Positions 53,616 to 61,947 of a stretch of 64,000 nucleotides of DNA are shown here, piece after piece (position 1 is the first letter of the stretch; each line of letters starts with the position of its first letter). The translations under genes were made by a program, and so were the position numbers. The notes under the pieces were generated by a model. It had not been told where the DNA came from, searched no databases, and worked only from the letters and a program-made list of their open reading frames with translations. The DNA lies in assembly GCF_003024155.1 (NCBI RefSeq), contig NZ_CP028136.1:2294001-2358000 (forward strand), read 5' to 3'. This DNA is from Christiangramia fulva. Its GTDB lineage: Bacteria; Bacteroidota; Bacteroidia; Flavobacteriales; Flavobacteriaceae.

Positions 53616-55754
53616 ATGATTTTATTCTACCTAAAAAGATTCGCCTTTTTTCAAATCCTTTTAGCCTGCCACCTACTTTTAGCGCAGAAAAAAATCGAAC
53701 GAAAAACTCTGGTTACGCGGCATAATATAGAGATTAATGAAGTAGACACCCTTGCTTCCCTTTCGGTGGGGAATGGCAGCTTTGCCTATACGGTGGATGC
53801 GACGGGAATGCAAAGTTTTCCTGAATACTACCAGCACGGAGTGCCTTTGGGAACAGAATCGGGATGGGGCTGGGACAGTTATCCCAATACCGAGAATTTC
53901 AGGTTCGAGGAGACCCTTGAGAATTATCATCAATATGGTCGGGAGATATCTTATTCTGCACAGGGAAAGAAATCGCACCGGAAAGAGGCGGCGGTCAATT
54001 ATTTCCGTTCTAATCCGCACCGCTTGCAGTTGGGAAACCTTGGATTGATACTATATAAAAAAAATGGAGAAAGGGCAACGCCGGCCGATCTGGAAAATAT
54101 TGATCAGAAACTCAATTTATGGACAGGAGAGATAGAAAGCAGATTCTCTGTTGAAGGTATTCCCGTTACGGTGTGGACGGTATGCCATCAGGCGGCAGAT
54201 GCCGTGGGTATTAGAATAAAATCTAATCTGATTTCCAGGGGCCGGTTAAAGATTCGGCTAAGGATCCCATATCCGACAGGTGAATGGACCGATCTTGGAA
54301 CCAAATGGAGCGGCGAATCTAACTATACCAGCAAGATTATTTCAAAAAATGAGCAGCAGGTAGCGATCGCCAGAAAGCTGGATTCCCTCACTTACAATAT
54401 TGGCCTTACCTGGTCTGGAAAGGCGAAATTTGATAAAAAAGAGGAGAATTATTTTATTCTGAAACCAACAGGGGAGGAGGATTTTTCCTTTACATGCCGG
54501 TTCTCTGATAAGGTTTTTAAAAAAATTCCCTCTTTTGCGGAGGTAAAAGAAAGTAGTACTCATGGATGGAAGAATTTCTGGAGAAGTGGCGGGGCAGTAG
54601 ATTTTTCGGGAAGTACTGATCCTCGGGCCAATGAGCTGGAACGTCGTGTCGTCCTTTCACAATACCTCACCCGGTTACAATGTGCTGGCACCATGCCACC
54701 CCAGGAAACCGGTCTTACCTATAACAGCTGGTATGGGAAACCTCACCTGGAGATGCACTGGTGGCATGGCATTCATTATGCTCTTTGGGGTAGACCGGAA
54801 TTGCTGGAAAAAAGCTTACCCTGGTATAAAAAAGTATTAGCGAAGGCGAAAGCTATAGCTGAAAGGCAGGGATTCAAAGGAGCGCGATGGCAAAAAATGA
54901 CCGATCCATCTGGTGATGAAGGTCCTTCCTCTGTAGGTTCTTTTCTTATATGGCAAGAACCTCATTTTATAACCTATGCAGAATTGATGTATCGTGCAAA
55001 CCCTTCTGAAGAGACCCTCCTCCGGTACAAAGACGGGGTCTTTGCCACTGCCGATTTCATGGCTTCCTTCGCTCATTATGATCCGCAGCAGGATCGCTAC
55101 GAACTGGGGCCGGGTTTGATTCCTGCCCAGGAAAGATATAAACCAATGCAGACTTTCAATCCTACCTATGAGCTTGCGTACTGGTATTGGGGCTTAAAAA
55201 CGGCGTTAGAATGGAAGGAACGTTTAGGTGAAAAACCAGATCCTGCCTGGCAAAGGGTTTTAGAGAAACTTTCGGCGCTGCCGGTTCAAAACGGGGTCTA
55301 TCTGGCAACAGAAAGCGCTACTGATTCTTATACCAATCCCGAATATAAAACCGATCATCCTTCGGTACTTGGAACCTATGGTATGTTACCGGAAACTGCC
55401 ATATTAGATAAAACGATCATGAAAAATACCTTAAATCTTGTCTGGAATAAATGGAGCTGGAAAGATACATGGGGGTGGGATTTTCCCATGACTGCTATGG
55501 CTGCAGCCAGGCTAGGGATGCCTCAAAAAGCTGTAGACGCTTTATTCATGAACGTGCAAACTAATACCTATCTCAAGAATGGACACAATTATCAGGAAGA
55601 AAGGCTGCCAGTTTATCTTCCCGGCAATGGCGGATTATTAACTGCTGTTGCAATGATGTGTGCGGGCTGGGACGGGAGCATTGGAAAAACCCCCGGATTT
55701 CCTAAAGACGGTTCCTGGAGGATTCGTTGGGAGGGTTTGAAAAGAATGCCATAA
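53616..55754 (+). CDS. Six-hairpin (alpha/alpha)6 glycosidase-like exported protein
   Basis: 712 residues, signal ending at LLLAQ. Residues about 45-310 form a beta-sandwich (LASLSVGNGSFAYTVDATGM), and residues about 340-690 an alpha toroid (RRVVLSQYLTRLQCAGTMPP, GKPHLEMHWWHGIHYALWGR, DTWGWDFPMTAMAAARLGMP). The Glu in HLEMHWWH is a candidate general acid. The layout resembles the GH65/GH95 clan, but I cannot assign a family. It starts 16 bp after the pseudogene and is the last gene before the uronate operon. A terminal pectic sugar is a plausible but unproven substrate. Confidence 0.55.
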   Translation: MILFYLKRFAFFQILLACHLLLAQKKIERKTLVTRHNIEINEVDTLASLSVGNGSFAYTVDATGMQSFPEYYQHGVPLGTESGWGWDSYPNTENFRFEETLENYHQYGREISYSAQGKKSHRKEAAVNYFRSNPHRLQLGNLGLILYKKNGERATPADLENIDQKLNLWTGEIESRFSVEGIPVTVWTVCHQAADAVGIRIKSNLISRGRLKIRLRIPYPTGEWTDLGTKWSGESNYTSKIISKNEQQVAIARKLDSLTYNIGLTWSGKAKFDKKEENYFILKPTGEEDFSFTCRFSDKVFKKIPSFAEVKESSTHGWKNFWRSGGAVDFSGSTDPRANELERRVVLSQYLTRLQCAGTMPPQETGLTYNSWYGKPHLEMHWWHGIHYALWGRPELLEKSLPWYKKVLAKAKAIAERQGFKGARWQKMTDPSGDEGPSSVGSFLIWQEPHFITYAELMYRANPSEETLLRYKDGVFATADFMASFAHYDPQQDRYELGPGLIPAQERYKPMQTFNPTYELAYWYWGLKTALEWKERLGEKPDPAWQRVLEKLSALPVQNGVYLATESATDSYTNPEYKTDHPSVLGTYGMLPETAILDKTIMKNTLNLVWNKWSWKDTWGWDFPMTAMAAARLGMPQKAVDALFMNVQTNTYLKNGHNYQEERLPVYLPGNGGLLTAVAMMCAGWDGSIGKTPGFPKDGSWRIRWEGLKRMP

Positions 55755-55791
55755 GGATTTTCTCTTTTTGTATTAACGGCAATGACGGCGG

Positions 55792-55836
55792 CAGTATACT
55801 ACAGGATGGGTTATCCCAGATGAATACTTATTTTGG
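55792..55836 (+). promoter_or_regulatory. Activator box plus -7 element, distal promoter of the uronate operon
   Basis: CAGTATACTACAGGATGG at 55792-55809 is identical to the box at 33551. Exactly 19 bp later comes TATTTTGG (55829-55836), close to the -7 consensus. The transcript would have a leader of about 155 nt before kduI, passing through the proximal promoter and its palindrome. Confidence 0.55.
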
Positions 55837-55928
55837 CAATTCCAGTATAGTATTTGAAATTTTTAACATCTTCCATTGACATCAGGAGAAATTTTACGGT
55901 ATTTACTAGGAGTATTCTTCTTAAAATC

Positions 55929-55958
55929 TTGAATACTAAAAAAAAATCAATATATTCG
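55929..55958 (+). promoter_or_regulatory. Proximal -33/-7 promoter of the uronate operon
   Basis: TTG at 55929-55931, 19 bp, then TATATTCG at 55951-55958. This fits the Bacteroidota housekeeping pattern (TTG, 19 bp, TAnnTTTG) with one mismatch. Predicted transcript start near 55965, inside the palindrome that follows. Confidence 0.55.
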
Positions 55959-55972
55959 TGTAATCGATTGCA
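55959..55972. promoter_or_regulatory. LacI-type operator overlapping the kduI transcript start
   Basis: TGTAATCGATTGCA is a 14-bp palindrome with one mismatched pair and a central CG, the form recognised by LacI-family repressors. It covers the predicted transcript start of the proximal promoter, so bound repressor would block transcription. No LacI protein is encoded in the window; a KdgR-like regulator elsewhere is inferred. Confidence 0.55.
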
Positions 55973-55996
55973 TAAATCTTTAAAACAACCACAATT

Positions 55997-56833
55997 ATGA
56001 CTCACTCTGAATTCCGCTTCGCACATCATCCCGAAGATGTGAAAAAATATAACACTCAGGAGCTAAGGGACCATTTTCTTATTCCTGAAATTTTCAAGAA
56101 AAATGAGATCAGTCTTACCTATTCCATGTATGACCGCTTTATTGCCGGGGGTGCTTTCCCTGTTGATAAGGCTCTGAAACTGGAGGCCTTCGACGATCTG
56201 AAATCAGAAAATTTCCTCGATCGCCGGGAGCTTGGGATCATCAATGTGGGAGGTGCCGGAAAGGTAAGCGTTGATGGCGAAGTTTATGAAATTGGACATA
56301 AAGAAGCTCTGTATGTAGGACGCGGAAATAAAGAAGTGATCTTTGAAAAATCAGGGTCTGAGCAGCCGTATTTTTATCTGAATTCTGCTCCTGCACATCA
56401 CCCCTATCCAACTAAAAAAGTTGGAAAGGAAGATGCTGAGGTGATAGAACTTGGGGATGCAAAGTATGCTAATAAGAGAATATTGAACAAGCTTATCGTG
56501 AACAGTATCCTTGAAACCTGCCAGCTGCAGATGGGGATGACCGAACTTGTGGAAGGAAATGTATGGAACACCATGCCTCCTCATACCCACACCCGCCGAA
56601 TGGAAGTTTATTTCTACTTCGATCTTGAAGAAGGACAAACCATCAGTCACTTTATGGGGCAGCCGGATGAGACACGGCATATTTTTATGAAAAATCACCA
56701 GGCGGTGATCTCTCCGGAATGGTCGATCCATGCCGGAGCAGGAACTTCCAATTATACCTTTATCTGGGGTATGGCCGGGGAAAACCTCGACTATGGCGAT
56801 ATGGATAAAGTAACTCCGGACGAACTGAAATAA
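55997..56833 (+). CDS. kduI: 5-dehydro-4-deoxy-D-glucuronate isomerase
   Basis: 278 residues, exactly the family length, cytoplasmic. A cupin metal site is visible in MPPHTHTRRMEVYFYFDL (His-x-His and Glu) and SPEWSIHAGAGTSNYTFIWG. It converts the 4-deoxy-5-keto uronate released by lyases and GH105 to 3-deoxy-D-glycero-2,5-hexodiulosonate. It is the first gene of the uronate operon, followed after 7 bp by kduD. Two promoters stand upstream, one with a LacI-type operator. Confidence 0.97.
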   Translation: MTHSEFRFAHHPEDVKKYNTQELRDHFLIPEIFKKNEISLTYSMYDRFIAGGAFPVDKALKLEAFDDLKSENFLDRRELGIINVGGAGKVSVDGEVYEIGHKEALYVGRGNKEVIFEKSGSEQPYFYLNSAPAHHPYPTKKVGKEDAEVIELGDAKYANKRILNKLIVNSILETCQLQMGMTELVEGNVWNTMPPHTHTRRMEVYFYFDLEEGQTISHFMGQPDETRHIFMKNHQAVISPEWSIHAGAGTSNYTFIWGMAGENLDYGDMDKVTPDELK

Positions 56834-56840
56834 GCAGCTT

Positions 56841-57602
56841 ATGAATTTATTTAGTTTAGAAGGAAAAACAGCGCTGGTGACAGGCTGTAAAAGAGGGATA
56901 GGATTTGCCATGGCTGAAGCTTTGGCAGAAGCCGGTGCCGATATTCTTGGTGTTTCGGCGTCCCTGGAACCGGAAGGTTCAGAAATAGAAAAGGCGGTAA
57001 AAGCAAAAGGTAGGAGCTTCAAAGGCTACCAATGTGATTTTTCCGATAGAAAAGCGCTGTATAGCTTTATAGAAAAACTAAAATCTGAAAATCCGAAGAT
57101 CGACATCCTGGTGAATAATGCCGGGACCATCATGAGAAAACCTGCTGCCGAACATCCCGATGAATATTGGGATAAGGTGATCGAAGTAAATCAGAATGCG
57201 CAATTTATCCTTACCCGGGAGATCGGGAAAGAAATGGTTTCCCGTGGAAGCGGTAAGATCATTTTTACGGCTTCCCTGCTCACCTTTCAGGGGGGGATTA
57301 CCGTTCCCGGTTACGCGGCTTCAAAAGGAGCTATTGGCCAGTTGACCAAGGCTTTTGCCAATGAATGGGCGGCTAACGGAGTGCAGATCAATGCGATCGC
57401 TCCCGGCTATATTGCTACTGATAATACCCAGGCATTGCGGGATAATGAAGAAAGAAGTGAAGCTATCCTTGCCAGAATTCCGGCCGGAAGGTGGGGAGAA
57501 CCTGAAGATTTCAAGGGTCCTGTCATTTTTCTGGCATCAAAAGCCAGTGACTATATGAATGGTTCCATTCTTACGGTTGACGGGGGCTGGATGGGCCGAT
57601 AA
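56841..57602 (+). CDS. kduD: 2-dehydro-3-deoxy-D-gluconate 5-dehydrogenase (SDR)
   Basis: 253 residues. SDR features: ALVTGCKRGIGFAMAEALAE (cofactor loop), DILVNNAGTIMRKP, ASLLTFQGGITVPGYAASKG with Tyr-x-x-x-Lys, and NGSILTVDGGWMGR. It reduces the KduI product to 2-keto-3-deoxygluconate (KDG) using NAD(P)H. Adjacent kduI and the following kinase and aldolase leave little doubt about the role. Confidence 0.95.
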   Translation: MNLFSLEGKTALVTGCKRGIGFAMAEALAEAGADILGVSASLEPEGSEIEKAVKAKGRSFKGYQCDFSDRKALYSFIEKLKSENPKIDILVNNAGTIMRKPAAEHPDEYWDKVIEVNQNAQFILTREIGKEMVSRGSGKIIFTASLLTFQGGITVPGYAASKGAIGQLTKAFANEWAANGVQINAIAPGYIATDNTQALRDNEERSEAILARIPAGRWGEPEDFKGPVIFLASKASDYMNGSILTVDGGWMGR

Positions 57603-57627
57603 AATTGAATTGAAGAACAAACCATAC

Positions 57628-59031
57628 ATGAAGAAAAAAACCTTTATAAAAGACAATTTTTTGCTGCAGAACGAGGCGGCGGAGAAACTATACCAGGAGT
57701 ACGCGGCAAATCAGCCTATTATCGATTACCACAACCACCTGCCTCCGAAGGATATCGCCGAAGACCGTAGTTTTGATAATATCACGCAGGTTTGGCTCTA
57801 TGGGGATCACTACAAATGGCGAGCCATGCGGACTTTGGGTATCGATGAAAAATATATTACCGGCGATGCCAGCGATAAGGAAAAGTTCTTAGCCTGGGCC
57901 AAAACGGTACCGCATACCTTGCGAAACCCGCTATTCCACTGGACGCACCTGGAGCTCAAAAGATACTTCGGAATTGATGAATTGCTGAACGAAGAATCGG
58001 CAGAACGGATTTACGGAGAGGTGAACCGGCAATTGCAATTGCCGGAGAATTCCTGTCGCGGGTTGCTGAAAAAGATGAACGTGGAGACGGTTTGTACTAC
58101 CGAAGATCCTACCGATACCCTGGAATATCACCAGCAACTGGCCAAAAGCGATTTTGATATCAAGATGAGCACCGCCTTTCGCCCCGATAAAGCCATTCTC
58201 ATTGATGCGGAAGGCTATAATGCTTACCTGGACAAATTGTCCGATGCCGCAGAGGTTTCCATCGATTCTTTTGATAACCTGAAAAAAGCTTTGCGCAAAC
58301 GCATCGAAAATTTCCATGAGAACGGCTGCAGGCTTTGTGACCACGGACTCAATTTTATCTCTTTCGAAGAATTTACCGATGCCGAAATTGAGGATATCTT
58401 CAGTAAAAAGCGAAAAGGTGAAGCGGTTTCAGAACTGGAAGCTGAAAAGTTCAAGACGGCGATTTTGCTGTTTTTGGGAAAAACCTACCACAAATTTGGC
58501 TGGGTGCAACAATTTCACCTGGGAGCCCTGCGCAACAATAACAAAAGAATGCTGAAGGAACTCGGCCCCGATACCGGTTGGGATTCCATCGCTGATTTTA
58601 AACAGGCTGAAAATCTTTCTGCGTTCCTCGATGCCCTTGATGGTCAGGATAAACTGACCAAAACCATCCTTTATAATTTGAACCCTTCCGATAATGAGAT
58701 CTTTGCCACTATGGTTGGTAATTTCAACGACGGCAGCGTGAAAGGTAAAGTACAACTCGGTTCGGGCTGGTGGTTCCTCGATCAGAAAGACGGCATCGTC
58801 AAACAACTCAACGCCCTCTCCAACATGGGGCTGGTAAGCTGTTTTATTGGAATGCTTACCGATTCACGCAGCTTTTTGTCATTTCCACGGCACGAATATT
58901 TCCGCAGGGTGCTTTGTAACCTCTTCGGGACTGAAATGGAGAACGGCGAATTACCCATGGATTTTGAACTGGTAGGCAGGACCATTGCCGATATCAGTTA
59001 CCATAATGCCAAAGAATACTTTGATTTTTAA
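57628..59031 (+). CDS. uxaC: Uronate isomerase (glucuronate/galacturonate isomerase)
   Basis: 467 residues from the ATG at 57628 (MKKKTFIKDNFLLQNEAAEK); an earlier in-frame ATG lies inside kduD. The amidohydrolase-like metal motif IIDYHNHLPPKDIAED is near residue 30. FDNITQVWLYGDHYKWRAMR and SGWWFLDQKDGIVKQLNALS are also typical. It converts D-galacturonate to tagaturonate or D-glucuronate to fructuronate, providing entry for saturated uronates (from GH28 and GH115 activity). The next enzymes (UxaB/UxaA or UxuB/UxuA) are not in the window. Confidence 0.94.
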   Translation: MKKKTFIKDNFLLQNEAAEKLYQEYAANQPIIDYHNHLPPKDIAEDRSFDNITQVWLYGDHYKWRAMRTLGIDEKYITGDASDKEKFLAWAKTVPHTLRNPLFHWTHLELKRYFGIDELLNEESAERIYGEVNRQLQLPENSCRGLLKKMNVETVCTTEDPTDTLEYHQQLAKSDFDIKMSTAFRPDKAILIDAEGYNAYLDKLSDAAEVSIDSFDNLKKALRKRIENFHENGCRLCDHGLNFISFEEFTDAEIEDIFSKKRKGEAVSELEAEKFKTAILLFLGKTYHKFGWVQQFHLGALRNNNKRMLKELGPDTGWDSIADFKQAENLSAFLDALDGQDKLTKTILYNLNPSDNEIFATMVGNFNDGSVKGKVQLGSGWWFLDQKDGIVKQLNALSNMGLVSCFIGMLTDSRSFLSFPRHEYFRRVLCNLFGTEMENGELPMDFELVGRTIADISYHNAKEYFDF

Positions 59032-59071
59032 TAAATAACGAAACTAATTTTATAAAACTAATTACAGATAT

Positions 59072-60112
59072 ATGAAAAAAGTAGTGACATTCGGTGAGAT
59101 CATGCTTCGTTTGGCACCTCCTGAATATTTGAGATTTTCACAGGCTAACAGTTTTGATGTGGTGTATGGTGGGGGGGAGTCCAACGTGGCTGTTTCCCTT
59201 GCCAATTATGGCGTGCCGGTAGATTTTGTGACCCGTTTGCCAAAAAATGACATTGGGGAATGTGCCCTGATGGAAATGCGTAAAAGAAACGTTGGAACCG
59301 ATAAGATCATCTTTGGCGGCGACCGCCTTGGTATCTACTTCCTCGAAACCGGGGCTGTGAACCGCGGAAGTAAGGTGGTCTATGACCGTGCTCATTCGGC
59401 TATTGCGGAGATCCAAAAAGGAATGATCGATTGGAAGAAAGTCTTTGATGGAGCTGAATGGTTTCACTGGACCGGCATTACCCCGGCTATTTCGCAGGGA
59501 GCAGCCGATGTGTGCCTGGAGGCGGTGAAAACTGCCAAAGAGAAGGGACTTACCGTTTCTACCGATTTGAACTACAGGGCGAAATTGTGGAAATATGGCG
59601 TAGAGCCTGAAGCCATTATGACCGAGCTTACCTCATACTGTGATATCATCCTCGGAAATGAGGAAGACGCTGAAAAACACTTCGGAATAAAACCTGAAGG
59701 ACTGGACATTACGACCCAGGGTGAGAATGTAAAGGCTGAAGCTTTCTTATCTGTTTGTCAGCAGATGATGGAGAAATTCCCGGATGCCAAGAAAGTGATC
59801 ACCACGCTTCGTGGTTCCATTTCAGCATCGCACAACACCTGGGCCGGAGTGCTTTATGACGGCGAGACCATGTTCAAATCTCCGGAATACAATATCACTG
59901 ATATCGTTGACCGCGTAGGAGGAGGCGACTCTTTCATGGGAGGTTTGATCTACGGATTGCTTCAGTATCCTGATGATGATCAGAATGCGCTGAATTTTGC
60001 CGTAGCAGCTTCCGCATTAAAACATACTATCAAGGGAGATGCGAACCTGGTCACTGTAGATGAAGTGAAGAAACTAATGGGAGGAGACGCTTCCGGGCGT
60101 GTCTCCAGATAA
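59072..60112 (+). CDS. kdgK: 2-keto-3-deoxygluconate kinase (PfkB family)
   Basis: 346 residues. PfkB features: VVTFGEIMLRLAPPEYLRFS at the N-terminus, VVYGGGESNVAVSLANYG, and DIVDRVGGGDSFMGGLIYGL with the catalytic Asp near residue 290. It phosphorylates KDG to KDPG, the substrate of the aldolase encoded 11 bp downstream. A divergent paralogue follows at 60814; this copy has GGGDSF where the other has GTGDAY. Confidence 0.93.
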   Translation: MKKVVTFGEIMLRLAPPEYLRFSQANSFDVVYGGGESNVAVSLANYGVPVDFVTRLPKNDIGECALMEMRKRNVGTDKIIFGGDRLGIYFLETGAVNRGSKVVYDRAHSAIAEIQKGMIDWKKVFDGAEWFHWTGITPAISQGAADVCLEAVKTAKEKGLTVSTDLNYRAKLWKYGVEPEAIMTELTSYCDIILGNEEDAEKHFGIKPEGLDITTQGENVKAEAFLSVCQQMMEKFPDAKKVITTLRGSISASHNTWAGVLYDGETMFKSPEYNITDIVDRVGGGDSFMGGLIYGLLQYPDDDQNALNFAVAASALKHTIKGDANLVTVDEVKKLMGGDASGRVSR

Positions 60113-60123
60113 AATAATCAGAT

Positions 60124-60792
60124 ATGGCTCAATATTCAAGATTGGAAGTAGCCGCGGTGATGGAAGACATTGGGATGGTGCCCCTGTTCTTTCATTCTGA
60201 CGTGGAATTAGGAAAAAAAGTGCTGAAGGCCTGCTACGACGGCGGTGCCCGTTTGTTGGAATTCACTAGCCGCGGGGACTTTGCCTTTGAGGTTTTTGGC
60301 GAACTGAACAAATACGCGATCAGGGAACTGCCCGGGATGATCCTGGGAGTAGGTTCGGTGACCGATGCTGCAGCGGCTTCCTTATATATGCAGCTGGGTG
60401 CGAATTTTATCGTGACGCCGGTGCTACGGGAAGACATCGCGGTGGTTTGCAACCGAAGAAAAGTATTGTGGTCTCCGGGTTGTGGAACGCTTGGCGAAAT
60501 TGCACGTGCCGAGGAACTGGGTTGTGAGATCGTAAAGCTCTTCCCGGGAGATATCTACGGACCTCAGTTCGTAAAAGGCATTAAAGGTCCGCAGCCATGG
60601 ACGAGTATTATGCCTACCGGTGGGGTATCTCCAGATGAGGAAAACCTCAAGGGCTGGTTCAATGCCGGCGTGACCTGCGTTGGAATGGGTTCCAAGCTTA
60701 TTTCCAAAGAGATCCTCGCAAATAAAGATTTTGACAAACTTCAGCAAATGGTAAAAGAAACGCTGGGGTTGATCAAAAGGCTTAAAAAATAA
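60124..60792 (+). CDS. kdgA: KDPG aldolase (2-dehydro-3-deoxyphosphogluconate aldolase)
   Basis: 222 residues. The Schiff-base Lys is in EIVKLFPGDIYGPQFVKGI; LLEFTSRGD holds the conserved Glu; WTSIMPTGGVSPDEENLKGW and CVGMGSKLISKEI bind phosphate. It cleaves KDPG to pyruvate and glyceraldehyde-3-phosphate, the last step of the pathway encoded in this operon. Between two kinase-like genes. Confidence 0.94.
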   Translation: MAQYSRLEVAAVMEDIGMVPLFFHSDVELGKKVLKACYDGGARLLEFTSRGDFAFEVFGELNKYAIRELPGMILGVGSVTDAAAASLYMQLGANFIVTPVLREDIAVVCNRRKVLWSPGCGTLGEIARAEELGCEIVKLFPGDIYGPQFVKGIKGPQPWTSIMPTGGVSPDEENLKGWFNAGVTCVGMGSKLISKEILANKDFDKLQQMVKETLGLIKRLKK

Positions 60793-60813
60793 ATTCATTC
60801 CCTAATTCAATTG

Positions 60814-61842
60814 ATGCAGCAGAAAACCGAAGAAAAGAAAAAGGTGGTCACTTTTGGCGAAGTGCTCATGCGCCTGTCGCCTTCCGAGAACCGGAAGTTG
60901 CAACAGGCCACGCACCTCGATTTTTTCTTCGGCGGGACTGAAATGAATGTAGGTGCTTCGCTGGCGTACTTTGGAATGAAGGTTCAGCATATCACCAATG
61001 TCTCCAACGACATAGTAGGGGAAGCCGCAATTTCAACCCTACGGAAATTTGGAATAGATGTTTCCGAAGTAAAAAAAGTAGAGCATCCGCTGGGAATTTA
61101 TTTCCTGGAGGTGGGTTCGGCAATGCGTTCCAGCCAGATCGCTTACAACAGGTTGCATAGTTCCTTTGCCAATATTAGTCCCGAAAGTGTGGATTGGGAG
61201 GGCATTCTGGAAGATGCAGGTTACCTGCACTGGGCGGGAATTTCCCCGGCAATTTCAGAAGGAGCATACCAGGCGCTTAAAAGAGGGCTGGAGATCGCCA
61301 GAGAAAAAGGTATTATTGTTACTGCAGATCCTGCCTATCGAAGCAATCTGTGGAAATACGGAAGGAATAGTCAGGATGTTCTGGCCGAACTGGTCAGTCT
61401 TTCCACCATTTTTATAGGTGGTGTCAACGAGATCAACGAGCTCCTTGGTACTGAATATGAAATTGATGAAGAAAGTTTTATTGCTGCCAGCAAAGCGCTC
61501 ATGAAGGCTTTTCCTTCCATAGAAAAGATCTTTGATAAAGTGCGTAATAGCGTGAGTTCTTCCTGGCAAAAGATCTACGGCCGGGGCTGGACCGATAAAA
61601 AATACATCACCAGCGAAGAACTGGAGATAAGAGATGTAGTAGACCGTATTGGTACCGGCGATGCTTATGCAGCCGGAATTCTTTACGGATTGCAGCATTT
61701 TGAGGACGATCAACAGGTGCTGGATTTTGCCAATGCCGCCTGTGCTTTGAAACATACTCATGTGGGAGATGCTAATTTGGTAAGCGCAGAAGAAGTTCTC
61801 GAGGTGGTAAACGGAAATGTGAGCGGCAGGATCAAGAGATAA
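60814..61842 (+). CDS. PfkB-family sugar kinase, second kdgK-like gene
   Basis: 342 residues from the ATG at 60814 (an adjacent TTG at 60811 is less likely). It resembles the kinase at 59072: VVTFGEVLMRLSPSENRKLQ, FFGGTEMNVGASLAYFGM, LGIYFLEVGSAMRSSQIAYN and DVVDRIGTGDAYAAGILYGL. The sequences are clearly homologous but well diverged, notably in the N-terminal sugar lid and the region around YEIDEESFIAASK. It may act on KDG as a second enzyme or on a different keto-deoxy acid. The gene that follows is a TRAP binding protein about 105 bp away. Confidence 0.85.
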   Translation: MQQKTEEKKKVVTFGEVLMRLSPSENRKLQQATHLDFFFGGTEMNVGASLAYFGMKVQHITNVSNDIVGEAAISTLRKFGIDVSEVKKVEHPLGIYFLEVGSAMRSSQIAYNRLHSSFANISPESVDWEGILEDAGYLHWAGISPAISEGAYQALKRGLEIAREKGIIVTADPAYRSNLWKYGRNSQDVLAELVSLSTIFIGGVNEINELLGTEYEIDEESFIAASKALMKAFPSIEKIFDKVRNSVSSSWQKIYGRGWTDKKYITSEELEIRDVVDRIGTGDAYAAGILYGLQHFEDDQQVLDFANAACALKHTHVGDANLVSAEEVLEVVNGNVSGRIKR

Positions 61843-61947
61843 TAATTTTAGAAAATTGACAATGAATATTCAATATAGAATTTGCCCGGCCTTTTCGGCA
61901 GCAGTTCCGGCTGTTTCAGAGCAGTACAAAAACGAGGGAGAGAAAGA

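Noticed and set aside
56351..57022. Minus-strand reading frame spanning kduI and kduD
   Set aside because: Crosses two certain genes and shows no family motif.
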